A stretch of 64,000 nucleotides of DNA, taken from contig WBMZ01006404.1 of assembly GCA_013400975.1 (NCBI GenBank), positions 124,001-188,000 on the forward strand, read 5' to 3'. The notes below the pieces were generated by a model that worked only from the letters and a program-made list of their open reading frames with translations, did no database searches and had not been told where the DNA came from. Numbering within the stretch: position 1 is the stretch's first letter; each line of letters starts with the position of its first letter. Below, one piece after another: positions 1 through 12,400 of this stretch. Position numbers and translations under genes: made by a program. The stretch is from Atrichornis clamosus (Eukaryota; Chordata; Aves; Passeriformes; Menuridae).

Positions 1-915
1 TAGCTTATATAGAAAGTAGCACAAAACTGACAAGATCTGATCTATAACAATTATTTATCAAAATCACTTGTCTAAGTTGTATTTCAGTATTTTGAGCTAC
101 AAAGTTGAGAGAATCTGTTTTAGTCACAGGAATTTTTTTCCTCCCCCATGAAGGGGAAGTTTTCCATAAATGGAAAAGAAAAAGGAAAAAAATGCAGAGA
201 AGATCCAAATAATGTATTTTCCTTGGCTTTGGCTATTTCTGATAAGAGAATAGGTAAGAGAGGGTCATCTCAGCCTCATCCATTGCTTACCATTTTTTTT
301 CATAAATTCAGTTACACATTTAATTAAGCCAAATGTTAGTAATAATGTATGGCTGAATTAACACAGAATCTGTAAGTTAAACTTTTTCTCAACAGTTGCT
401 TTCAAAAGTAACAGCTTTGTCTGCCAGTTAGTTTTCAGCAGTTTGAACATGTATTGTTTAGTAAGAGGTGAACATGGTTCCTGCAATACTTAAGGAAAAT
501 TCATTAGGAGGAAATTCAAATTACAGCAAATCATCCAAAAACTTGCAGCCAACCTGTTAACAGAAACTACATCAAAACACTACTAGTAGCAACTCTACTT
601 TTTGATCTCATGCATAGTTAAAAGCTGTCCACAGAAATACTCAAAGCACGAAACAAGCATGAAAACTCAAAAAAAGAAGCTGACGAGCAGCAAAAAAAGC
701 AGTAATCTTGTATGCATACACTAGCAGATATGCATGTATAGTAGGAGAACAAATCCACTCTTAAAGCTCTGTCACCAAATTAAACATCAAGCAAATATAA
801 CAATGTCATCCTGTTCTGAATTTTAAAATATAACACTCTTCAAATATAATTTAAGATGGCATTTAAAAATGTCAATTGAAGAATTCATAATTTTGCAATC
901 AAACAAGACAGTATC

Positions 916-1036
916 AAGAAAGGTATTTTGAAGAGTTTAAGGTGCACTCTAACTTTAAGGGCACAAATATTCTTAGATTTGCNTTAAGAAAGGTATTTTG
1001 AAGAAGTTTATCAGGCACAAATATTCTTAGATTTGC
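916..1036. repeat. Local direct duplication around a single N (position 983)
   Basis: The block 916-982 starts aagaaaggtattttgaag and ends gcacaaatattcttagattt plus gc. The block 986-1036 starts and ends with the same two segments, with a shorter middle. One ambiguous base at 983 lies between them. A single N between two overlapping copies is what results when two contig ends carrying the same sequence are placed side by side without merging. A real tandem duplication is possible but less likely. Confidence 0.85.
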
Positions 1037-1904
1037 TTGGTAGTCTGAACTCTACACTGCAGAAAGCTGCTCTATTTGGTAAACTACTACTCTGCCTTTT
1101 AAGACATTAAAACCTTTTAACATATAATAAACCCCACCTCCCTAAGCCAATGAATGCATTCCCAACATTAATAATGCCTCAACCCATATCCTTTGGGAAG
1201 AGACATAGAAATTCTCCCACTCATTTCTATGACTTGATGACTTTTAGTCTAATTTTTGTGGCTTACTATCACTTTTTTTTTTTTAAGGTGGTGGAAGTTG
1301 ATATAACTGCACATGATTCTTTCATCTGCTGTCTCATTCCACTGGCCCATTTCTACATGGCACAGTCCAGGATTAATCTAAAAGGCTCCCAGCAGTTCAT
1401 TCAAAGGTGTTGTAACAGCTCTGTGCTCTGTTAACTGCAAGACACTCCACTGGGAATACATCTCACTGAAATAGCTGACCAGCAGTTACAGTTGATTCTC
1501 CTTCTGATGCTCCTGACAGAGATGTGTCTCCTACTGACACCTCAGAAGCACCACTTTGAAAGCAAAAATTGTTATGAAACTGTCCTTCTCTTTGCAAAAG
1601 CTGCCCTGAGTTTAGGCTCCATAGGCAGGACCTAAGCATGGACAGCATCATCCCTCTCAGGCTTTGGGAGAAATATAGATACTGATTGAGTAGGCAAGGA
1701 TGGATTTTGGAAAGAAAATGCAAAACTCTGAGATACTCTATGCCTTCTTCACTTTGCTCTTTATAGGTAAGTCTTGCCTTCAGGTGTCCCAGGTCACCAT
1801 GACCAGTGAAAAAGTCTGTCTGAAGCAAGAAAAATTTACCCTTGGTGAAGAAGGATCACTATCTAAATAAACTGGAAAAAAACACATGTCAATCAAACCT
1901 GTTT

Positions 1905-3300
1905 GGATGCACCCAGGAGTGCTGAAGGAGCTGGCTGATGTCACTGCGATGCCAACCTCAATTGTCTTGAAAGGTCATGGTGACAGAAAGAAGCTCCTCA
2001 GAAATGGAAGATAGCAAATATATCTCCTATCTTTGAAAAAGGCAAGGATCCAGGGAACTACAGATCAGTCAGCCTCACCTCCACCCCTGGGAAGATGATG
2101 GTACCCTCCAAACAGATTAAGGACAAGAAAGTGATTTGGAACAGTCAGCACTGATTTATGAGGAGGAAATCATGCCTGACCAACCTGAACAGCCTGATAG
2201 GAAGATGACTAGGTTTGGTGAATGAGAGAAGAGCAGTAAATGTTTATCTTAGTAATGTTTTGATGCTTACAAAACATCCTGAAATAAGCTAAAAAGTGCA
2301 GGCTAAATAAATGGACAGTGAGGTGGACCGAAAACCTTCTGAGTGCCTGGTGTAAGAGAGCTCTGATCAGCTGAACAGTGTCCAGTTGGAGACTGTCACT
2401 GATCAACATACATCCAGGCAAATACCAGGTACTGGGCCAGTACTGCTTAACATCTGGACAGTAAGAGAGAGTGCACCCTCAGCACGTTGTCAGATGATAC
2501 AAAATTTGGAGAAGCTATACCAGGTAGTTGTGCTGACATTCAGAGTGACATCAACAGGCTGGAGAAACAGGCCACTGGGAAAATCATCAAGCTCAGAGGG
2601 AAATGCAAAGTCCTTCAACTATCAAGAAACAACCTCAGGCACCAGTAGAGCAGTGGAAAAGTAACTTGACAGAAAACAATCTGGAGATGTTGGTGGACAC
2701 CAAGTTGACTGTGCACTTGTAGCAAAGACGGCCAACAGCCTCCTGAGTTGCAGTAGGAAGAGTATTGTCAGCAGGTCAAGGGAGGTGATCCTCTTGCCCT
2801 ATTTCATGCTGCTGGGATCCTATCTGGAGTGCCAGATCTTGCGTTGTATTTCCCAGTACAGGAGAGACATGGAGAAAATCCAGAGCAGTGCTCCGAAGAC
2901 AATTAATGGAGCAGAGCATCTATCATACCAGCAGAGGCTAATAGAGCTGAGATGTTCAGCCTGGAAGTGAAAAGGCTGAGGGGAAGCTTATCAATGTGTA
3001 TAAACACCTGACAGTGTTGGGGAAAGCCAGACACTCTCAGTCATGTCCAGAAAAGGAACTAGAGGCATGAGAAATTTCATGTGAACATAATGAAAAGAAT
3101 TCTTTATGTACTCTGAGGGTGATTGAACACCGGAATTGGTTGCCCAGAGACCTTACGGAGTCTCCAACCCTGAAAACACCCCAAATCCAACTGGGAGCGG
3201 TCCTGAGAAAGCTGTATTTGACCCAGCTCTAAGCACGGGGATTAGACAAGATGATCTCCAGATGTGCCTTCCAATCTCATCCTTTTTTTCTATGATTCTG
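1905..3300 (+). mobile_element. CR1 LINE fragment, reverse-transcriptase 3' part plus 3' end, decayed
   Basis: The plus strand carries the 3' part of a CR1 non-LTR retrotransposon. Translated pieces resemble the CR1 reverse transcriptase, for example GNYRSVSLTSTPGKMM near 2057-2104, a KSCLTNL segment near 2170 and a GPVLLNI segment near 2435. The C-terminal part of the ORF and a 3' untranslated part follow, ending in the CR1-type tattctatgattctg signature near 3290-3300. Stops and frameshifts interrupt every frame, so it is inactive. The short open frames at 2386-2664 and 2785-2970 are remnants of it. Its orientation is antisense to NELL2. The 5' end is lost, as is usual for CR1. Confidence 0.88.
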
Positions 3301-5871
3301 AGAAATGATTTAAACAGAACTATTAAACCCCCTTTTACAGAAGGAAACAGTAAGAACTGGCGATTGCATTTTCTAGGTTATTGCTGGGGTGTGGACTCAA
3401 TCTCCTGCTAATTAATTCATAGGTTTAGCAGCTGCTGACAATGTCTACATAATTGCATGTTTTAAGTTAAAACTCCCAAGATTCTTCAATAATCAGTTTT
3501 TAGATATGTGTAGCATAAACAGAAGTAAGTAATGTGCAATTTTAAAATAGATTTGGCATCTTTACATCAATCCCCCTCCTTCTCTGTATGCGATTGCAAC
3601 GGAAGGCATCTGCCTAGAGAAGATTGCATCACCTTTGCAGATATAGAGACTGTTCAAAGGGAAGCTTCCAGCATAAATTATTTGTAGTATGAACATCTTG
3701 AAACATTTCAACCCTAACAAGAAGCACCTTCAGGAAACTCTGCGGCATTCACTACAAGTGAATGTGTACTGTTTGAAGCTTCAGTTTTCTTTTATGGCTG
3801 TACACAGAACCATTCTTCTGACAGTGCAGTCTCAGAAAAAATCAGCTTTTACTCTTTATTGATCGGATTGCTCTTCTATTTGCCACTCTGACAGTATTTC
3901 AGACTGTAGGTTTCAAAGCCATGTACAAGTAGATTACAATCCTACTCTGCCTATTAGTATCCATATAAAATGACCAGATCTGTACTCCTGTGACTGACAT
4001 CTAGCACTATTTATTTCTACTGTAGGAAAAAATATCATTTTCAACAGAAGTTAAACATGACAGAAGGGCTTCTCCTCACAAAAGTGACCTATGAAATTGG
4101 TTTGGGGCTGGTAATTTGGCTCCAAATCATAACAGTATCACTGGCCATGTGATATCACATCACTACCATACCAACCTTATGTTAAATATTGTGATCAGGT
4201 AGTCAGAAAGGCATAAGATGTGGTCCAAACCTCTGCCTGCCTCCCTGTATGTTTTCTGAAGGGCAGGAATGATGGAAAGTTAGGTCAGCAGTTCAGATTC
4301 TTTTGAAGGATGTTTGGGACCGAATGCAGTCAATCTAACTGAAGTTAGCTGGAGGTACTTGAACTCTCTGGATTGGGGACTGAGTGTCCCTGGTTTGTCC
4401 TATAAAGAAGAGAGCAGGGACAGGACCTCCAGGGGCAATTCTGAGAAGCCTGTAAGACTTCTCTTTAATTGTGGCTATTAATATTGCCTATAGAAGGAGA
4501 CTAAAGCAAATACGGTTCTAGTCTACACACTTCAGATACGAGTGTAAAGGTGTAAAAGATGATTATGCAATTTGAAACAACACATGTTAAATTTAGTTGA
4601 GAACAGGAGATGCTTTATGGATCATATAAGACAACTATTACTAAAACAAAGGAACTGTTTTAATACCTGAGCATTACTTTAGCATACAGTTTGTTCCAAG
4701 CAGAAACAGTGTTAAAATGGTGAGAGCTTGGTACTCTGTACCATGTTATTTGCAGTCTGTGAAATAGTGAGCAATACTTGAAAACTTGCTCCTTTAACCT
4801 TTTTCTAGAAATAGATGAGCAATTAGGATGCTGCTTTTCACACAGCATCCCTCATGTGCACTGTGGTAATATCTGCTCAAATACAGAAGAATGAAAACAA
4901 CCACATTTCTCACCTCTCAAATAGACCAGATAAGACAGAATTTAGACTGGTCTGTGTTTTTCATTAGACTGGATATGTTTACAAGTCAGATGAAAGCAGT
5001 AGTTGCTCAAGTGACCTCCTTTCCACTGTTTGGAAGATTTATTAAAGGCAATACAGAACAGCAACAATAGTCAATCATAGGTGGCAGACTGCCCTTTTAT
5101 TAGGCATACTGAAGCCAATTAATCTAAGCAAGCTTTCTCCCTTTACCTCCTGGAGGCAAGTATGCTTAGAATGCATTTAAAAATTCTGCAGCAATAAATA
5201 AATGTGCTGAAACTATTCATTTGAACTTTGAAAAATTATTTACAGGTACTTGAGATGCTAAGCTTTAACATTCTACATATTCTGCTGAGCAATATAATTT
5301 GATTAGATCCAAGACTTAAAAAAAACCAATCTAAAACAAAGCCTTGTGGCTTTGCCATCTTCAGGAGTAGCAGAGGAAGATAAAGCAATGTTTGTGAAAG
5401 GACGTAAAAGCAGTAGGAGCACTGAAACCTTCCCTAACACTGAGTAAAGAAAGCTGAGTTCATCACAAGTCTTCAAATAAGGTTGCAAAGGAAAGAGGGT
5501 TACTGAACCAGTAACACATATACAGCACAGAAGTAATCAGTTATTGGAATTTATTTCCAGATGTCAGATTATCTCTTATTTATGTGAGACACCAAAGGCA
5601 ATTTGAGGTGAAAAGCAAGCCCATAATAATTGTATTAATTATGAAACATCAAAACCCAAGATGTCTTAATTCATGTTCTAATTTTTGCAGTCCATGTGCT
5701 TCTAATTAGAATTGCTGTAATATATTCTCTTGGGAAGCATATAAGAAAAGTGAGTAATGTTTTAGTGGCAGCTTCCTCTTTCAGGGCACAAACTTAAATA
5801 CTCCTTTATTCTTGGATTACTTCAAACTCCTCCTTGGATTATTTTTATCGTAAATTAAATTACAGTCTTAC

Positions 5872-5967
5872 CAGTTTCACAGCTGGGCCCAGTGAAGCCT
5901 TGTGGGCAGGCGCACACATTGGAAGCAATACAGGCTCCTCCATTCCTACATCCATCTTTGCAAAATG
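5872..5967 (-). CDS. NELL2: NELL2 internal exon: short EGF module 4
   Basis: This 96-base exon encodes a short, EGF-like module of 32 codons: [10 protein letters not shown] at the start, [12 protein letters not shown] near the end, then ET. Six cysteines are visible, and there is no calcium-binding D-x-D-E-C start. The C-P-x-G-F-x-G-x-x-C ending is typical of Notch- or laminin-like EGF repeats. The donor ACTG|gtaaga leaves phase 1, ready to join a following (D)IDEC exon that is not in the window. The acceptor TTTTGCAG sits within a short repeat of TTTTGCA that continues into the exon. The exon is a multiple of three and symmetric, so it could be skipped in frame. Confidence 0.96.
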
Positions 5968-8302
5968 CTGCAAAATGCAAAATCACAATATATGGGTAAG
6001 AGAATTACACTCAGCAATCAGGCAGGTGGACACAGTCTGCTAGCAGGCTGGCACGGAACACCGTCCGTGCGGCACTGAGTGCAGAGACTGCCTTCTCCTC
6101 AGGATAGAGGTCACAAAGAGATGGTTTATGGCCCCCCTGCCTCACTGGCCAGATGGGCTGACAAGCTACAGAAGGAGATTAGAGTAAATCATCTGAAGAC
6201 AACAGCTCCCATATGTGCTCCTTCGCATGCGCTGGGAAGCAGTGAAAGGCAACATCTTCCCTGGGAACAGACTCTTCCTAGGGCAGTGCTGGTCTGTTCT
6301 GCTGCCCAAATAAAAGCCTGAGCATAATAGGCACAACAGAATATTAAACTGTCTCAGGCTACCTCAGTCCTTTATTAAGTAATTTGATAGAAAAAATAAA
6401 AACACTAATTTTGTCTCAAGGGATTCTGAAGAACTTCAAAACTTTTAGCACTTACAGTTGAAAGTCAATCCCTGGGTTTGTATGGCGTGCTGCAGTCACA
6501 GAGAAACTGTGCTTACGTATTTTGGTGTAACATTCTCCAGGAGCGTACACTTTTAAGAGCTGCTTCTATGGACCAGAAATGCAACCAGCTCTGACTGAAA
6601 ACACAGCAGCTGTTAGTTGCTCTGCTTACATCTGCATTACAGAATCAGAAATGCTCTGGCCACAAGAAACTGCAGGTGAAACTAGGCAGATGGAGGTTAT
6701 CACCAACACAGAGATTTGCTTCAGGGCACTGGTCTAGCCCTACACTTGCAAGCAGCCCCTAGAAATGCCAGGCTTTGGTTTGCAGATGCTCTGCATAACA
6801 GCGCCACTGATGAGGTCCTGAGGCTCATCTGAGAGAAAACTGCTATCGATTTGAGCTATCCAGCTCTCAGTTTCGAGGCACTAGCCTTGTGGTGTGAGAT
6901 TGTCACTGAGATAGCTAAGCTTCCTGGTGCAGGAGTACATGGTGTAAAGGAGTACAGCTGGCAGTGCAGTGCATGAAAAGCTGCCAGAGGCATGGGGGCA
7001 AGAGGCGCAGCCAGGTCTCTCTGAAGGACACTGGCATGCATGCCAGGGCTGCAGGGAAGTGCATTTCTCGCATTTTGATAAACAGGCTTAGAGCCTACTC
7101 CTGCATACTGTCTTCTCACTATTGAGGATGGAGGGAGGGAGAGAGAAAGGGGATGTACTTTTCTTTCACAGTGGAGCCAGGTGCCCTCTGAAGTGTCAGC
7201 TCTTGTTCAGAAGAGCCAAATGCAGTGCTGTAGGGTTATGCACAAAGAAACCTCAATCATTTTTTTGTAGCTAACTCACCTCCAGTAGAAGAGTTGGGGA
7301 ATACACAGCACAGGAGTGGGCTGTGCAGACAGAGCTCTCTTCTGAGAGGAGATGCTTTGGGTTTGAACCTCATCAGGATAAGACTTTTTTCTCATTCCCC
7401 AGAGAAGAGAGCCCGGCACAAAAGGACATATTTGCTGACACGTCTCCCTCTATCCATGTGTTTGACTGGAAGTTAACCAGGTTGCCATGTTTTACAAAGA
7501 TTTCCTTTTTCTTTGGAATATACAAAAATTGTATTGTTACTCAGGTGATGGAATAACTAGTGTTAAGATCTTAATCAGACTCAGCAATCAAAGAAATTGT
7601 GGGTTGCTTAGCTTTGGTAACACACAGCAGCAGAAGGTATCTATGGGACATTACCAATGTTAACTTTGAACCCTTAGATTCTAACTAAGAGATCAAGAGG
7701 ACCAAGGCACAACTTCAAGGAACACTGGGTATGATACTGATGCATCTGTCCCACTTCTCACATTTGAGCGCAGTCCCCTACAACTACACTATTTTTAATT
7801 TTCCCTCTAAATCCTATGCTCAAAGCTTGAGAACATCCAAGGATTTGGGCCCAAGTACCAAGTATCATTTCTTCTGATGTGAAATGCAAGAGAAATAAAA
7901 GCAGCATTGTATCTCTGGGAAAGCATCTTTCTAAGTTCTAATGTTTAAGAGTGAATGAGAATGTTAGAAAACATGGCATCACCTCACATGTAGTGAAAGT
8001 TTTGTGTGTCCATGTCCACTGATTTTCTCATTTGCAATAAAAAGACACGCCAAACAACTTTCAGTTCATCCAAGTAAAATAGCGAGTCATTGACCATGGA
8101 CAATGTAAATCTGACAATGTTTTCACAGACGTAACTTTTTTGGTAACTCTAGACCTCCTTGAATGGTGTAGCATATATAGAAATTGTTAACTTGACTCAG
8201 AAATGAAACATACTACTTCAAATTTTAGAGCCTACTATGTATGCATCATCCTCAAATTACTGCAAACTGCCAAATGCAAAGTCGTTGTACATATGCCTGT
8301 GA

Positions 8303-8307
8303 AGATC
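8303..8307. repeat. Target-site duplication, left copy (agatc)
   Basis: These five bases precede the TG of the LTR and are repeated exactly after its CA end. Confidence 0.9.
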
Positions 8308-9228
8308 TGTTGTGGTTTTGCCAGACCTGGTTTTTGGTCGTGGGGGGGCTGCAGGGGTGGCTTCTGTGAGAAGCTGCTAGAAGCTCCACCACCATGTCCT
8401 GCAGGGCCAGTGTCTGTCTGGCTGCAAAGATGGACGTGCCGCAGGCCAATTAGAAGTGGTAACGCCTCTGTGATAACAGATTTAAGAAGGAATTCAAAAC
8501 AATCTGGTTGCACAGCTAAAAATTGCAGCCAGGGAGGAGGAGGATGTGAGCTAAAAGACCAACATGGAGAAGCACCGAGGCCAGGTCGGAAGAAGATACA
8601 GCAGGGCCGGAGTCGAGATTCCTGTACAGCTGGTGGTGAGGCCATGGTGAGATGGGATGTCCCCCCTTGTAGTCCAGCTTCCCAGAGGAGCGCAGGAGTG
8701 CAGAGCCCCCTTTGCAGACGTTGGAGCAGGGGGATGCTTACAGACTGCAGCCTGTGAAGGAGTGACCCTCACCACAGCAGTTTGAGGGCCGCTGTGGCCC
8801 GTGGGATGGACTATGGACTTTACTTTCTTCAGGGGACCCACCATTCAGCAGGGGAAGACTTCAATCCTTGAAAATATGAAGACCTGGCCTAACCTTAAAA
8901 AACCCTCTAATTCTCTGTCTCCCTGCATTGTTTGGGGAGGAGGGAAGCAGGGAGGGGGAAGCGAAGGGAGGGAAAGAAGGTGATTTTTCCCACAGCTCAT
9001 ATTGCTTCTCAATTTTTCTTCGTTTATGGTAGTATAATAATGTAGTTTCATATTTTCAAGTAGTTTGCCTGTTTTGCCTGTGTTTTTCTCTTAAGTTTTT
9101 TTTAATCCCAAACCTCGTGGACGCTTTGAATTTTCTTTTCTTCCCTCTCCTCTGTCTGGCTGCAAGAAGCGGGGGAAGTCCGTGAGCCTGGGGAGTTCCT
9201 GGACTCTGGCCAGGCTCAAGCCAAAACA
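8308..9228 (+). mobile_element. Solo LTR of an avian ERVL-type endogenous retrovirus (family A, copy 1)
   Basis: The element begins TGTTGTGGTTTTGCC and ends CAAGCCAAAACA, so it has the TG...CA termini of an LTR. It is flanked by a perfect 5-base target duplication, agatc, at 8303-8307 and 9229-9233. Five bases is the ERVL size class. It has a U3-like GC-rich part with repeated gga/gcag motifs and a gatttaagaag TATA-like site near 8480. A T-rich part and a terminal cgtggac...ttttcttcc segment resembling the 3' end of family A copy 2 follow. No internal viral genes adjoin it, so it is a solo LTR left by recombination. It is antisense to NELL2. Long open frames inside (8203-8757 plus, 8235-8645 minus) reflect GC content and are not genes. 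Confidence 0.92.
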
Positions 9229-9233
9229 AGATC
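9229..9233. repeat. Target-site duplication, right copy (agatc)
   Basis: These five bases follow the CA end of the LTR and are identical to 8303-8307. They show that the annotated LTR boundaries are exact and that the element inserted as a provirus and then recombined. Confidence 0.9.
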
Positions 9234-9349
9234 TTATAGGTGTAGGACCTAAGTGTCTAGCCTGGCATTCTGTCTGTCTTGTTCAAGGCACATGACCAGA
9301 ATTGCATCACCTATGACAAAGCATCTCTTTCAGGGTTCCAGCAGCTTAC

Positions 9350-9472
9350 CTTTGCAGATGGTACCATTTCCCGTGTACCCCGGCTTGCAGACACAGTTGT
9401 GCCCACCCACGGTGTTGAAACAGAGCGCATTTTCATCACAGTTGTGCTGGTTTGTTATACATTCGTCATGCT
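9350..9472 (-). CDS. NELL2: NELL2 internal exon: EGF module 3
   Basis: This 123-base exon encodes EGF module 3, from EHDECITNQHNC to GNGTICK, with six cysteines. The E-H-D-E-C start is of the calcium-binding type. Its hydroxylation pattern is imperfect: CFNTVGGHNCVC has His where Phe or Tyr is expected. NGT near the end is a possible N-glycosylation sequon. The acceptor is CTTTCCAG and the donor is AAAG|gtaagc, phase 1 at both ends. The exon follows a 24 kb intron and lies 3.4 kb before the EGF4 exon. ERVL-type LTR sequence ends only about 120 bases beyond its 3' side, at 9228, so the downstream intron begins almost at once with unique DNA and then an antisense LTR. Confidence 0.97.
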
Positions 9473-12400
9473 CTGGAAAGGGAAACAAGAATGGGATAGT
9501 CCAGAATTTTTAAAAACACAACAAAATCAGAGCTTTGCACAAGTTTCCATATTAAAAAGAGACAAACACAGCAGTAGTTACTGGCAACAGGGCTGACTAT
9601 GTGAACACGTAACCATGGGATAGCCAGGGTATCTACTTTTAGCACATACGAGTATGTGATAACTGCGCTGCAGCATAATTCCACTTTCACTAACAGGGAG
9701 CCACCATCATTACACTTTCTATGTGGGCTACAGTGTTCTCATAAACATTTGCCAAAGAGTTGGCTAGCATACTGAAAATCCATATGCTACTTCTACTGTA
9801 TAATATATTCATGCAGGTTTATCTTATGCGGGATTCTTAGGGTTTCCTTCAGAAAGCTGACTAATGGTGCGAGACACACGCTCCAAACTGCAAAAGACAT
9901 GGTTAGCAGAAGGCAGGTCTTCAACGTGCAGGCCATGTTTTCCCTACCTTCATCCCATATACAGTGCTTTATTAGGATGAAATAAATAACCGGAAAACAA
10001 AGGTCTGCCTACTTTTCAGGGGACTTTTAGCACGGCATGTCCTAGCACCGGAGTGTGATGGATGAGATTGCTCAGTCTGGTGACTAGACTTAGACAAACT
10101 AAGAAATATCCCTTTCAGGAATAAATTAGAAGTCTGGATTATATGATTTTGTGTTAACTTGCAAGGCACTACTTAATCTAAAAAAAAAAAAAAGTATTTC
10201 TCAAGTGTTTAGGTTACAGAACATTTTAATGTTTTAGTTTGTGATTTTAAAGAAATGGTAAATAGAATCTCAAAATAAGATGCCCTAAAGTGTCATTTCA
10301 AAATGATACATGAAAACTACGATTTTAAAAATGCAATATCTTAGTCTGTAGGCATCAAAATAGAATGTTTCCGTCTTCTGGAAGTGTTCCTTGCATTTTC
10401 ATTAAATCAACAGTATTCATCTACCCTATATAATTGCAGAGCTCTGAAACTTAAATTTCAGGAAAATCAGCTGTCTGAGGAACATAAAGGCATCTAATTT
10501 TAATTGGCGCACATGGACTAACTGCATGTGAGGTTTTCATAGCTATCATTCTGCCCAGGTTTTAGTCAATTTTGTTAGTGCAGCTTAGGCCAGTTCTGGA
10601 TATTTGATACAAGCCTTAAATCTGGAATCAGATGCTCTTCTTCCCTCATTTTGAGGGGGAAGACTGCTCTGAATCTTTCTCTTTATAAATAATGAGCTGC
10701 AGTCTGCACATATCCCACAGAGTTGTCAAGAAAATTAATTTCTTAACATTTGCAAATCACTATGGAAATGTTCAACTTGCTATTTCAATAGTGGCCATAA
10801 ACTGTAGGAGTATAAAACTGGCAGAATAGCACATATCTAATCCATCAGTAGATGTAAATTTTCCTCTAGTAATGGCAAGTACCTGTTGTTTAAAAGGTGA
10901 AGACATTCACCTCGATGTAACTAACAAATTATAAATGCCACACAAGTTTAGTTTTACTTTGTTGCATTTGCTGCTGTTGAGTGTTTATTTGTTTGGGTTT
11001 TAGTAACACTAACCTAACATCCCTCTTCTAAACAAGGACTTATGTGTCTCTTGTATCACCAACCACGCTCTCCTCAACCCTCACTGCATGCAGCAGAGCA
11101 CACGCTGCAGGCCTCTGCCCTCCAGCATGAGATTTAATTACTTTGCTCTCAGCATGAATAACTAAAATTGTTATTGTTCACCAAACGATCCAGCCCCTCT
11201 AAAATCCACTTAACAATATTTGACTACAACCTCCTAACACAGTGAAATCTCTCATGCTGCCTGAAACCATACTTGTGTGAAACCTCTGCATAAACGAAAA
11301 ATAAAGTAATGACCATGCAAATTAGATAAAAGTATAATCTGTATTGTAACAGTATCATGGGCTTTCTTATTTTGCATTAATATTATGATATTATTTGAAT
11401 ATGGTGTGTTATTGAAATATTAATTATATATTATTTTCTCATTTTTAAGTAACACACAACAGGAAAACAACTATGGAAATGTGTGAAACATGTATTCAGC
11501 AGGCCAAAATATCTTGCAAAAGTATTATCTTGGTATCTCAGGAGGTAAGGTCCATATATCACACTGGTAAACTCAGCTCAAATTACTGAATTTGACAAAT
11601 TAAATATCATCCTCATTGATGAAGCAGAGTCATCCATCCTATGCCTCAGCAATGCAGAAGTATCCCTGGCAAGGACAGTAGCTCTTTACTAGGGAGAAGA
11701 GTGTATTAGAAGAAAGCAAGTGACGGCAGACTTCACATCAAGAGGAACAGCTCTGCGTGTGAGGCTGGGGCAGCTGTGAAAGCCCACTAAGGTTTGCAGT
11801 ACCAGGGCCTTGAAGACCATTTGCACACATGTATGTCCTTCATATAAACAGATGACTGCCACACTTGAGTGTGCCCTCCTAACACTTACTCTTTTGGGGT
11901 TAAGAAAAATTACTGAATCTTTCAAGAATGGATTTTTTCTTAAAGCATAAAATATCAACAAAATTAACTTTCCATCAGCTAAGTAACAGGACTTGGATGC
12001 AAAGGTAATATGCTATGTAAGCTTTGGGGTTTCTTATCCTCCTGTAAGAAAGTTCACAGAGGACACTTTCTAAGACTTCTATACAAAATGTATCAAAACA
12101 GCCAGCACTTCTGTGGTTATCAAACTTTAGGTCTATTTTATTGAAATCACATATTAGTGACTCACGAAAAATTCATGGTCTGATAAACGATTCAAGTCAA
12201 TTCAAATGGATTGAAGTTTACGTATCATTATTAGGAGGAAAATGTTTCTGAGTAAGGAGAAATTCTGTAATTCAATTAAAGGAGAAGAGATTTTTAAATG
12301 ATAGGTATGGGAAAAAAATCAGAAAAAAAAAAGAACAGATGTGCTTTAAATCCTTCTAGAATTGTTTCTCTGTATCATCTGAGCTTAGTTTCAATAGCAC

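Larger units (their letters stand above)
1..5871 (-). other. NELL2: NELL2 intron downstream of EGF4 (partial)
   Basis: This is the 5' part of the intron that follows the EGF4 exon. It holds a local duplication with one N at 916-1036 and a decayed CR1 at 1905-3300. I looked for the expected next EGF exon (a DIDEC start with six cysteines) on the minus strand and saw none. The stretch 5030-5260 is AT-rich single-copy sequence with TAATTA/CCAATTAAT-type motifs that could be conserved noncoding DNA, but this is not shown. The rest shows nothing I can name. Confidence 0.8.
5968..9349 (-). other. NELL2: NELL2 intron between EGF3 and EGF4
   Basis: This is a 3382-base intron with a gtaagc donor at its 9349 end and a TTTTGCAG acceptor at its 5968 end. 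It contains an ERVL-type LTR at 8308-9228. The part 6700-7330 is GC-richer than its surroundings and does not match a repeat I recognise. The rest, 7400-8300, is ordinary AT-rich intron. Confidence 0.9.

Noticed and set aside
2386..2970. Two plus-strand open frames as genes
   Set aside because: They are remnants of the CR1 reverse-transcriptase ORF, interrupted by stops and frameshifts.
7320..7380. tRNA gene suggested by a B-box-like gggtttgaacctcatc
   Set aside because: No A box and no cloverleaf could be drawn.
8203..8757. 184-codon plus-strand open frame, the longest in the window
   Set aside because: It lies mostly inside the GC-rich part of an LTR bounded by a perfect target duplication. 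Open frames also exist on the other strand, and the protein is low in recognisable features.
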